A stretch of 64,000 nt of DNA, taken from assembly GCF_023074185.1 (NCBI RefSeq), contig NZ_JADPKY010000053.1:19244-83243 (forward strand), written 5' to 3'. The notes under the pieces were generated by a model. It saw only the letters and a list, made by a program, of their open reading frames with translations. It ran no database searches and was not told the DNA's origin. The translations under genes and the position numbers were made by a program. This DNA is from Bradyrhizobium sp. 132. GTDB lineage: Bacteria; Pseudomonadota; Alphaproteobacteria; Rhizobiales; Xanthobacteraceae. Of the stretch, positions 43,767 through 51,937 are shown one piece after another (positions within the stretch are counted from its first letter, which is position 1; each line of letters starts with the position of its first letter).

Positions 43767-45890
43767 ATGGCAAGCGTCCAGAAAATCAAGCTCAGTCCCT
43801 CCCGCGATATTCCCTTCAACAAACTGGTCTTGAGCCAGTCCAATGTCCGCCGCGTAAAGGCCGGCGTCTCGATCGAGCAACTGGCGGAGAGCATCTCTCA
43901 GCGCACGTTGTTACAAAGCCTGAGCGTTCGTGCGGTCGTCGATGCCGACGGCCAGGAGACCGGCATGTTCGAGGTGCCCGCCGGTGGACGCCGCTACCGT
44001 GCGCTCGAACTTCTGGTGAGGCAGAAGCGTATGGCGAAGACGCAACCTGTCCCCTGCGTGGTCCGGGATGGCGGCATCGCCGAGGACGATTCCCTTGCCG
44101 AGAACGACGAGCGGGTCGGCCTGCATCCGCTCGATCAGTTCCGCGCGTTCAAGCTGCTGCGTGACGGTGGTATGAGTGAAGAGGATATCGCCGCGCGGCA
44201 CTTCGTCTCGCCGGCGATCGTCAAGCAGCGCCTGCGTCTGGCGTCCGTGTCGCCGAAGCTGCACGACGTCTATGCCGACGATGGCATGACGCTCGAACAG
44301 TTGATGGCCTTCTCTGTCACGGCCGTCCAGGCGCGTCAGGAGCAGGTCTGGGACAATGTCAGCAAATCCGGCTACGACGAGACATATCAAATCCGACGGA
44401 CGTTGACGGAGAACACCGTGCGCGCTTCCGATCGCCGCGCCCAATTCGTCGGACTGGATGCCTACGAGCAGGCCGGCGGCGCCATCCTGCGGGATCTGTT
44501 CGAACACGATGATGGTGGCTGGTTGCAGGATGTGCCGCTGCTCGATCGTCTCGCCACCGAGAAGCTGAAGGCCGAGGCTGAGACGATCGCGGCCGAAGGC
44601 TGGAAGTGGATCGCGGTGGCAGTCGACTTCCCCTACGGCCACACCAACGGGTTGCGCGAGATTGAGGGTGAACCGGCTGATCTGACGGAGGAGGAGCGGG
44701 CGACGCTTGACGCCCTTAACGTCGAACACGTCAAGATCGAGGAGGATTACCAGGACGCCGACGAACTGCCGGACGAGATTGATCAGCGCCTCGGAGAAAT
44801 CGAGGCGGCGCAGTCCGTCCTGGAATCTCGATCGCTTATCTACGATCCGGGCCAGATCGCCCGCGCCGGCGTCTTCGTCAGCATCGATGCCGAGGGGTTG
44901 CTGGCGATCGCCCGTGGCTACGTGCGGCCGGAAGATGAGGCACCCGTGATCGTCGAGCCCGAAAGCGAGGTACAAGGCGACGGAGAAACCAACGATGACC
45001 GGCCCACCACCAACGGTGTGGTCCAACGCGCCGTCATCACGGTCGGCGGCGCGCCAACCGAACCCGTCGAGGAGGAGGACGACGATACGGTCAAGCCTCT
45101 GCCGGATCGGCTGATCACCGAGCTGACCGCACATCGCACACTGGCGTTGCGCAACGCGCTTGCAAACGAACCGGCCGTCGCCTTCCAGGCGGTGCTGCAC
45201 AATTTTGTGCTGGCGACCTTCTACCGCTTCGCGTCGTCGAGCGGCTGCCTGGAAATTGCGATCCGTACCCCGACGTTCCCCGCTCAGGCGCCTGGCTTGA
45301 AGGAGAGTGCATCAGCGGAAGCTATCGACGGGCGACATGACGGCTGGAAAGCCCGTCTGCCCAAGGACGAAGCCGGTCTGTGGGACGTGCTCACAGCTTT
45401 CGACGGGAAAGAGCAGGCCGCGTTGTTCGCGCATTGCGCGTCATCCGCCGTCAATGCGCTCTACGAGCCCGCCAACCGCTACAATGAGGGCCGCGTCTCC
45501 GCGCACGGCATACGCCGAAGGCTCGATCACGCCAACGTTCTTGCCCGTTACGTGGGACTCGACATGGCAGCAGAGGGCTGGAAGCCGACCGTCGACAACT
45601 ATCTCGGCCGGGTCACCAAACCTCGCATTCTTGAAGCGGTGCGTGAGGTAAAGGGCGAGCAATCGGTGCAGCTCATCGACCACCTCAAGAAAGTCGACAT
45701 GGCGCGTGAGGCCGAGAGACTGCTCGAGGGGACCGGATGGTTACCGGAACCCCTTCGTCTCGATGAGGTGGGTACGGTCGGAGAGCCCGCTGCAGATCCC
45801 GAGGCGTTACCGGAGTTCCTCGCCGCCGGCGAGGACGACGCTGACACCGAGGCCGACGACGAACGGCCGCACATCATTGCGGCAGAATAA
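43767..45890 (+). CDS. ParB/RepB/Spo0J-family protein of a mobile element
   Basis: A 707-residue protein; the ATG at 43767 is preferred over a frame opening 63 bases earlier because the conserved sequence starts there (MASVQKIKLSPSRDIPFNKL). The ParB N-terminal nuclease-like/CTPase part is clear: LVLSQSNVRRVK, SIEQLAESISQRTLLQSL, FEVPAGGRRYRALELL and PCVVRDGG. The HTH part follows (MSEEDIAARHFVSPAIVKQR). A long C-terminal part of about 480 residues, with an acidic run (EPVEEEDDDTVK) near 450, is of the type found with large plasmids and integrative elements. It probably acts in partition or regulation of the element rather than chromosome segregation. A terminator follows at 45947. Confidence 0.85.
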   Translation: MASVQKIKLSPSRDIPFNKLVLSQSNVRRVKAGVSIEQLAESISQRTLLQSLSVRAVVDADGQETGMFEVPAGGRRYRALELLVRQKRMAKTQPVPCVVRDGGIAEDDSLAENDERVGLHPLDQFRAFKLLRDGGMSEEDIAARHFVSPAIVKQRLRLASVSPKLHDVYADDGMTLEQLMAFSVTAVQARQEQVWDNVSKSGYDETYQIRRTLTENTVRASDRRAQFVGLDAYEQAGGAILRDLFEHDDGGWLQDVPLLDRLATEKLKAEAETIAAEGWKWIAVAVDFPYGHTNGLREIEGEPADLTEEERATLDALNVEHVKIEEDYQDADELPDEIDQRLGEIEAAQSVLESRSLIYDPGQIARAGVFVSIDAEGLLAIARGYVRPEDEAPVIVEPESEVQGDGETNDDRPTTNGVVQRAVITVGGAPTEPVEEEDDDTVKPLPDRLITELTAHRTLALRNALANEPAVAFQAVLHNFVLATFYRFASSSGCLEIAIRTPTFPAQAPGLKESASAEAIDGRHDGWKARLPKDEAGLWDVLTAFDGKEQAALFAHCASSAVNALYEPANRYNEGRVSAHGIRRRLDHANVLARYVGLDMAAEGWKPTVDNYLGRVTKPRILEAVREVKGEQSVQLIDHLKKVDMAREAERLLEGTGWLPEPLRLDEVGTVGEPAADPEALPEFLAAGEDDADTEADDERPHIIAAE

Positions 45891-45946
45891 TCTCCCAGGT
45901 GTGGAGGCTCCGGCCGACCCACACCTACTTATCCTTGGTCCTTCCC

Positions 45947-45974
45947 AAGCCCGGCATTCCGTGCCGGGCTTTTT
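45947..45974 (+). terminator. Rho-independent terminator after the ParB gene
   Basis: A 10 bp perfect stem AAGCCCGGCA/TGCCGGGCTT with a five-base loop, followed by TTTTC, stands 57 bases after the ParB stop. A second hairpin (AGGTGTG/CACACCT) lies just before it at about 45898-45928. Confidence 0.85.
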
Positions 45975-46035
45975 CTTTCGAGGACGTCCGAGATCGTCCC
46001 TGATTCAGCTCGCAGGAAACTCTTGCCATCGCTTC

Positions 46036-46374
46036 TCAGCGCAGTTGCGTAGCTGAACCGGGTTCGGAATTCTCTGCGGTCTCGTTGTCATCCAATTCGA
46101 CGAGATAGACCAGCAACATTCCATCGGATGGTTGAGCATCCCTGGAAGCATCACCGAATGTTGCGATCTCGTCCTCGTAGCCCATGCGCGCTCTCAGTTG
46201 GGCCTTGCCATCCCACAACGGTGCGCCATTGGAATATGCTGACGCGAAATCGTTTCGTAGCCACGGCGCGTTGCAAATTTCGTTTGCCTCACGGAGGCTC
46301 TTTGCTTCGAACGTCACCGTTGGGGTGCCGCCGATCTCGATCGTAAAGACCGAAGGAAACAGCGTCGGCGTCAT
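46036..46374 (-). CDS. Small hypothetical protein, 112 aa
   Basis: An acidic soluble protein (MTPTLFPSVFTIEIGGTPTV...) with the helix SLREANEICNAPWLRNDFAS and a beta-rich end (GMLLVYLVELDDN). Its start overlaps the stop of the upstream 63-aa gene (ATGA), so the two are translationally coupled. The small-gene pair is typical of element backbones downstream of ParB; function unknown. Confidence 0.65.
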   Translation of the reverse strand: MTPTLFPSVFTIEIGGTPTVTFEAKSLREANEICNAPWLRNDFASAYSNGAPLWDGKAQLRARMGYEDEIATFGDASRDAQPSDGMLLVYLVELDDNETAENSEPGSATQLR

Positions 46375-46562
46375 GTTCGCTTTGCCCTTTCGGCGGCTTC
46401 CCGCGCCAATCGCAATGCTTTCAAGCGTTCGCGATTTTCGTGAAACGCCTTTTGTGCCTTTTCGTGCTCGCTTACGGGTTTCTCGGTCTTGACCTGCCCG
46501 AATACTTTCAGCGCCTCTCTTTCGGCTGGCGTGACCTGCCGTTTGAGCTTTTGGTCGTTCAT
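46371..46562 (-). CDS. Small charged helical protein, 63 aa
   Basis: ATG at 46562 gives MNDQKLKRQVTPAEREALKV, followed by KTEKPVSEHEKAQKAFHENR and ending in AEERAKRT-like helix (RLAREAAERAKRT). The frame is open 30 codons upstream but without a clear binding site. Very high charge and helix content suggest a nucleic-acid-associated or regulatory role. It is coupled to the 112-aa gene by a four-base overlap. Confidence 0.6.
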   Translation of the reverse strand: MNDQKLKRQVTPAEREALKVFGQVKTEKPVSEHEKAQKAFHENRERLKALRLAREAAERAKRT

Positions 46563-46697
46563 CTCGTCACTTCTTTGCGATTCTCGATGGGCAGAAAGAT
46601 AGCGCGCAGGATCACGAGACAAAAGGGCTGATTCCCTTAGCTCCCTCGGCAAATCGAGCCGCGTCTTTTGGCGGTCAGTTAGCGCCAGCGTCTGCGT

Positions 46698-46750
46698 AAG
46701 AGTGAGAGGCGGGCCGGGATGGGTTTGAGCCGACGCGGTCGAGAGAGCGC
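46698..46750 (+). other. Partial third copy of the ardC/parB leader
   Basis: AAGAGTGAGAGG (46698-46709) followed by GCCGG and later GGTCGAGAGAG (46738-46748) repeats the opening and loop words of the leaders before ardC and parB. The hairpin stem of the intact copies is not preserved and no gene follows, so it looks like a leader whose gene has been lost. Confidence 0.45.
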
Positions 46751-46827
46751 CCTGCGGCTCGATCCTTCCCCGCTCTCTGAGGCTCCCGACTATGCTGCTA
46801 GCTTTGGAATTGCGCTCTCGACCAATC

Positions 46828-46968
46828 GCAAGAATCGGGTGTTGCGCCCTCCCGCAACCAACGATACCGGTGATTCCGAATTTTCGGGGTCGCCGGATTC
46901 ATTCCGCAAGGATCGAGTGTTGCGTGTCCTCGCAACAACCGATCGCGGCGATTCCAAGTTTGGGGCTC
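46828..46968 (+). repeat. Two imperfect 63-bp direct repeats, each with an inner GTTGCG/CGCAAC inverted repeat
   Basis: The first unit begins CGCAAGAATCGGGTGTTGCG at 46828 and the second CGCAAGGATCGAGTGTTGCG at 46906, 78 bases apart. Both continue with a CGCAAC arm and then GATTCC-A--TTT-GGGG-like sequence. The GTTGCG...CGCAAC arms make a small hairpin in each. The rest of 46563-47149 holds no gene I can support. The units may be binding sites for the ParB-like protein, or iterons. Confidence 0.5.
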
Positions 46969-47149
46969 CGACTCCGTTGGATTTGCACTTGCTCAGCAAC
47001 ATCCAAAGCCGTGGTTGGATCGCGCAGACATTGCGCTCCTGTCGGCCATCAAGATCGCCTGACATCCAGTTCGTACGGTTCGACGACTATCATATGAGCT
47101 TGCCACGGATTGAACTGGGCAACATTAACCACGGCTGATGATCGGTGAC

Positions 47150-48448
47150 TCAGGCCTGCGCGCCGCGTTTGATCGGCATCACCTTCTTGGGATCGAGCCA
47201 GTGGTCGATCCGGTCAGCCCAATGCTGCATCAACTTCGTGCGCGAGCCAATCAGCGCGAGCGGTCCGTGCCTCTTGTAGAGCCCTTCCACAGTCGAATTA
47301 TCGAGATGCGCGAGCTGCAGCTCGACAACATCGCCATCCCATGCCTTGGCGTCCTTGATCTCTTCGTGGTGAGACAGGGTCGAGAAGGTGGTCCGGAATC
47401 CGTGGGCACAATGATCAGTCTTGGTGTCAATGCCAAGCAGCCGCAAGCGCTTGTTGAGCGTGTTGTTTGATAAAGGCGCGTCCTTCGAGCAGGAAAACGC
47501 GTACCGGCGATGTCCGGTCAGCTTCTGAACGCTGCGCAGGATTGCGAGTGCCTGCCGTGACAAAGGCACGACATGGTCCCAACCGGTCTTCATTTTGGCG
47601 GCTGGAATAGTCCAGCGTTCGGCATCCCAATCGACCTCGCTCCACTCCATTTCATTGACCATGCCGGGGCGGGGAATGGTCAGAGCGTCGAAGCGCAAAG
47701 CAAGGCCAACAACGTCACTAAACCTCGCTCTCGTCCACGGTGCGCTGATGAGCTTGAACACGCGCGTCACGTCGCGTGGTTCGGTGACGCCGGGACGCGG
47801 CGTCGAAATGTTGGCAATCATCTGCCCATTCAGGTTGCGGAATGGATTGTAGCCGTCGCCTTCGACATCGGCATAGTTGCAGATTTGCTCACCGATGCTG
47901 CGCACGCGGTCGCGAGTTTCCAGCTTTCCCTCGGCTTCATATGAACGCATGAAAGCGAGCACGTCCGGACGCTTGATGTCCTGCCTGCACAGCTTGCCGA
48001 AGCGATCCTTGACATAGCCGACACGCAGCTCAAGCACCTCGATGGTCTTCGGGTCATGCACCGCGACGATCCTGCCGTGTTGTCGTCGACCGGGTTGACA
48101 TTTGCGCTGTTTCGGTACGTCATGTGCCTCTGGGGATACCGCGATGACCCGTGAGGCGGCAGCCAAATATCGCGTCCAAGCCCTCGATGACGAGGTGGAC
48201 GCCATGCTGTCACCAACCGAAATTTCGGTAGCACAGCTATCCCGCATCATCGGTCTTGCCAGCGCACCGGTGCTTGTCGACGTTCGTCCGTGATGGCGAG
48301 GATTTAGGCCGGCAGGCATTGCCGACAGCGCGGCAAATGATCCGAGACCGTTTCGATCTGGGCTCATAGCTTTTCCGGGCGACGCGTCATTGTGTATTGC
48401 CGGAACGGCGGCAATGTCAGCCAGGGAACCGCGGCCTGGCTTCGGCAA
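47150..48448 (-). pseudogene. Tyrosine recombinase (phage-type integrase) with intact catalytic domain, N-terminus abnormal
   Basis: From about residue 131 to the end (432) this is a P4-type integrase: core-binding part (KTIEVLELRVGYVKDRFGKL, DIKRPDVLAFMRSYEAEGK), then the catalytic domain with R260 (TIPRPGMVNEMEWSEVDW), H349-x-x-R352 (CAHGFRTTFSTL), H381 (QLAHLDNSTV) and Y391 (GLYKRH). All expected catalytic residues are present. The first 130 residues lack the usual arm-binding domain (typically a short LTDxxIRALKP-like start followed by GGKxRxLxLGxYP) and read as low-complexity, alanine/serine-rich translation, so a deletion or frameshift is likely. It is the only recombinase of this kind seen and would be the natural partner for a tRNA attachment site. 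Confidence 0.65.
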
Positions 48449-49110
48449 GCCGGCAAGGGTTGGCCATCGTCGCGACGGGCCGATGACTTCCGAACCAAGC
48501 TATTTGCATTCGGCGATGTGTCAATCGGCGTTCAAATTTGGCTCTGACTCATTTCTGATGAAGTTCGTGACTCCTCAAAGACTGCTTCACGCGCGGACCG
48601 AAAATCTAGTGAAGGCCATCAACGATTGAAGACTGCGGCTCGCCGAATGCTATCTCTTCCCGGCAGGCATGATGTCGTCGTGCTCCATCGCAATCTCGAC
48701 GTTCTTACGGAAGGTGCGGTGCAGGTCGAACTCAAGTGGCTGGTCCAAACACGTACCGGCCGATCGGACGAGCGCGGATAGCGAACCTTTAATGTCGGCC
48801 AACAGTCCAAATTTCAGACAAAAATACGCGCCAGGGCTCCAATTCGAAGGCGCCACCTGACCCAACATGTCAACGCGTGCGCCTCCGGCTGATCCCGAAC
48901 GGTCAATCATGCTGCCCGAGATGGGCAACGGAGGCCCGCGTGAAGCGATTTTACGGGAAAAAAACATTCGAGATAGCAATGGACAATTGATTGATTTTGC
49001 GTTTCAATTGATGGTTGAAACGGTCGGTGATTGCTCCGTTCCACATCGCATTTTCAAGTGGGCTTTTTGCCGGCGCCTGCAGCCGGTAACCAATAATTGT
49101 CGAGGAGAAA
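48449..49110. other. Mostly gene-free gap before the seven-gene operon
   Basis: Apart from the doubtful frame at 48650-48979 I see no gene. No clear -35/-10 pair was identified before 49111; the operon's ribosome binding site (GAGGAG) lies just before its ATG. The stretch marks the change from element backbone to the protease/STAND operon. Confidence 0.35.
48650..48979 (-). CDS. Doubtful hypothetical protein, up to 109 aa
   Basis: An open frame whose middle and end (MLGQVAPSNWSPGAYFCLKF, LEFDLHRTFRKNVEIAMEHD) read like real protein, with ordinary codon choice. There is no good ribosome binding site and the first 30 residues look spurious. It may be the relic of a longer gene. Kept at low confidence. 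Confidence 0.3.
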   Translation of the reverse strand: MLSRMFFSRKIASRGPPLPISGSMIDRSGSAGGARVDMLGQVAPSNWSPGAYFCLKFGLLADIKGSLSALVRSAGTCLDQPLEFDLHRTFRKNVEIAMEHDDIMPAGKR

Positions 49111-51936
49111 ATGGCAGCGGAAGGCACCAGCGTCTCTATTTCAGAGACAGTTCTCAGGGAGATTGCGCGGCAGGCACATGGCACGGTCGATGGCCTTCCG
49201 ATGCATATCATCAGGTTCGTTCTGGAATTTCCGAGTGAGCCGGACCTGGCAGAGGCCAGAGTACAACTCACATCCATTCTTGGGTCGGATAAGTTCGATC
49301 TTCGTCCGTTAGATGAGCAACTGCCAAAGTTTCTCGTGCTTCAATTCCCGGGTGTGCCACGGACCATTGCGCCGCCCAGGCTTTTTGCTGCGGCCGATTT
49401 CCTTTGCGGTAAGCTCGGCCTTGTATCCAGCGTGCCTGACATAGGATCAACCCTCTATGCCGAGCCCGATGCACGCTTTCTGCGTGATGGTGCGCCTGAG
49501 TCGGCAATCACGAATGCATTCTGCTGGTCAGATGCCGCTGCACCGGAGGACATGCACTGGGCTCCCAACGCGATCAAGGCAAACCTGGCTTGGACTCTGG
49601 AGAACGGCAAGGGTGATGGCATTCTCGTTGCTCAGCCCGACACGGGCATTGCTACGCATCCCGAGTTGGAGCAGGGGATGTTTGACCTCGAGCGAGCCGC
49701 GAACGTGCTCGAAGGAGGCACGGATCCTAAAGATCCGCTACGCGCCGGGACTGCCAATCCGGGCCATGGTACGGCAACTTCCAGCGTTGTGGCCAGCAGG
49801 CTACAGGGGAAGATCATCGGCGCGGCCCCTCTGGCCAAAGTCATTCCCATCAGGTGCATCGAGGATGTTAAGATTTTCGATGGTGCTCCGGTAGCTCGTG
49901 CAATCTTGCACGCAGTATCGGTCAATGCCGACGTCATCTCGATGAGTCTCGGCGGAATTTATAGCCCTTCGATTGCTGCGGCACTCGAAAAGGCGGTCGC
50001 CGCCGGCTGCATCGTGGTGGTTGCGTCCGGAAATTGCGTTGGCTTCGTGGTTTATCCCGCGTCCGACTGCAGTTCCATAGCACTTGCTGGCGTGAATGCC
50101 GACGACGTGCCATGGAAGGGCACGAGCCGCGGTTCGGCCGTTGACGTCTCGGCTCCAGCTGAGAACGTCTTCGTCGCCCGTCGTACCCCTGAAGACAACG
50201 GAACTGGGGTTGTTGCCGGTGGCCAGGGCACGTCCTTTGCTACGGCGCTGACGGCTGGCGTGGCCGCAATTTGGCTTTCCCACTTTGGCCGGGACCGTGT
50301 TCGTTCCGAAGCGAAGCGCCGCAATGTCCACGTTCAGGAACTGTTTCGCACGGCGTTACGGCGGACTGCTCGCAAACCTACGGGCTGGAACACGAATCTC
50401 TACGGTGCGGGGATCGTCGATGCGCAGTTGCTCCTGCAGTTACCCCTTGCCGAAATTCCGTCCCCCCCTGCGACGGTCGAAGCCGCAGCGCCGACTGGCT
50501 TGTCAGATGAAGAACGAGACACGGTGTCGGTGTTCGAACTTGCAGCGTCGCGTGCAAAACTCGATGGGTTCGATTGGGCAAGATACGGTGCCGAAGCGAG
50601 CTTCTTGGCCGCGGATGAGCAACGCCGGTCGGATCCGACAAAAGCGGGCCTCGTCGAGTCACGCATTCGGCCGAAGCCGACGTCGGGGCTCAGTGCTAAC
50701 GCACCCCCCGTACTTCAACGGGTGCTGATGCGGTTAGAGCATGCTCCAGAACTGATCGCCCCACTCGATCGGCAACCAGACCCCAAAAGCACATTTCGAA
50801 CGCTCTTGCCGCGACGTCGCATCGTGCGGCCCGGAGTCAGCGCAGAGCCTCCACTTCGAGGAAGGAGTGCACAAGAGATACAGGATCGGCTCGACAGCGC
50901 CATCAAGAAAATGGATGGTCGTCCCGACGCCACGCCCGAAAGCATGTCTCGACGGCGCGACCTGTTCAATCGAAGTGAAAAACTGCTCAAGAAGGCTCAG
51001 GGAGCAGGCGGGCACAATCTGATCTGGACCGAGCGCGCAGACATAGAGGCGCTTGTCCGATTAACCGGACGACCCGCCTTGAAGGTTACAGACGGAACGA
51101 TCGATCCGGCCGCGTTGGCGGCGACCGAATGGGAAGACACCTTCAAGGTCGACCCGAAGGGTCTGCAGGCGCTTTTCGAAAGAGTCGGTCGCGTCGATCT
51201 GGACGGCGAGCATGTCGGGACAGGCTTCGTCGTCGGTGAAGGTCTGATTATGACGAACCGTCACGTGGCGGAAGCCATCGCGGACGAGATCCGCGGAAGC
51301 AGGGCGTCTACTTGGATTGTGCAAGGCAACGCCACCATCAATTTCGACGACCGCGGCCTGGGCTCTGCAAAAAAGTTCCAGATAAAGTCGTTGGTGTTCG
51401 CTGGCAGCGATACAATAGGGCGCGAGGTGAATTTTGCTCACCTGGACATGGCCTTGTTTGAGGTCGAGACCAGCAACGGAAAATCGAGTTTTCCTACAAA
51501 GATATCTCAAGTCGGTGACAGAGATGTCGGCGAAAGCAAAGTTGAGCTCATCGTCGTAGGCTATCCTGCGAGGCCGGACATATCGGCTCTCGAAGATCCC
51601 GAAACCCACGAAGTTCGCGACGACATTGCTAAACGGCTCGGTGAAATCTTTGGCCTCGACTACGGGCGGAAATACTTGGCGCCGGGACGCATTGAAGATG
51701 TCGCTGGCAGCCTAGACGACGATCGATCTTATCGTTGGGTCTTCTCGCACGACTCGACGACGCTCGCCGGATGCTCCGGCTCGTGCGTCTCGCAACTTGT
51801 CGATTTTTTCCCGATCCTTGGTCTGCATTTTGCTGGACGAAATCTAACGGCGAACTACGCCCATTCTCTTGCGGCTGTGCTTGCATCCGGTCAGGTGCCA
51901 GCCGCGATCCTTGAGCGATTGGGATGGACAGCCTGA
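49111..51936 (+). CDS. Double serine protease: subtilisin (S8) domain plus C-terminal trypsin-like domain, 941 aa
   Basis: GAGGAG precedes the ATG. Residues about 165-430 are a subtilase with the catalytic triad D177 (AQPDTGIATHPEL), H219 (PGHGTATSSVVA) and S375 (GGQGTSFATALTAG). Residues about 690-910 are a trypsin-like domain with H718 (MTNRHVAEAI), D779 (FAHLDMALFEV) and S889 (LAGCSGSCVSQL, GxSGS). The two domains are joined by a long charged linker. No signal peptide is present, so it is probably cytoplasmic. The first 160 residues could be a regulatory or sensor part. It heads a seven-gene operon with a second protease and a STAND NTPase, which suggests a proteolytic cascade. Trypsin-like domains joined to regulatory domains are known from bacterial conflict systems; the S8-trypsin fusion is unusual. 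Confidence 0.88.
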   Translation: MAAEGTSVSISETVLREIARQAHGTVDGLPMHIIRFVLEFPSEPDLAEARVQLTSILGSDKFDLRPLDEQLPKFLVLQFPGVPRTIAPPRLFAAADFLCGKLGLVSSVPDIGSTLYAEPDARFLRDGAPESAITNAFCWSDAAAPEDMHWAPNAIKANLAWTLENGKGDGILVAQPDTGIATHPELEQGMFDLERAANVLEGGTDPKDPLRAGTANPGHGTATSSVVASRLQGKIIGAAPLAKVIPIRCIEDVKIFDGAPVARAILHAVSVNADVISMSLGGIYSPSIAAALEKAVAAGCIVVVASGNCVGFVVYPASDCSSIALAGVNADDVPWKGTSRGSAVDVSAPAENVFVARRTPEDNGTGVVAGGQGTSFATALTAGVAAIWLSHFGRDRVRSEAKRRNVHVQELFRTALRRTARKPTGWNTNLYGAGIVDAQLLLQLPLAEIPSPPATVEAAAPTGLSDEERDTVSVFELAASRAKLDGFDWARYGAEASFLAADEQRRSDPTKAGLVESRIRPKPTSGLSANAPPVLQRVLMRLEHAPELIAPLDRQPDPKSTFRTLLPRRRIVRPGVSAEPPLRGRSAQEIQDRLDSAIKKMDGRPDATPESMSRRRDLFNRSEKLLKKAQGAGGHNLIWTERADIEALVRLTGRPALKVTDGTIDPAALAATEWEDTFKVDPKGLQALFERVGRVDLDGEHVGTGFVVGEGLIMTNRHVAEAIADEIRGSRASTWIVQGNATINFDDRGLGSAKKFQIKSLVFAGSDTIGREVNFAHLDMALFEVETSNGKSSFPTKISQVGDRDVGESKVELIVVGYPARPDISALEDPETHEVRDDIAKRLGEIFGLDYGRKYLAPGRIEDVAGSLDDDRSYRWVFSHDSTTLAGCSGSCVSQLVDFFPILGLHFAGRNLTANYAHSLAAVLASGQVPAAILERLGWTA

Positions 51937-51937
51937 A

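Noticed and set aside
43911..45200. Minus-strand frame of 429 codons within the ParB gene
   Set aside because: Antisense shadow of a gene with clear ParB motifs.
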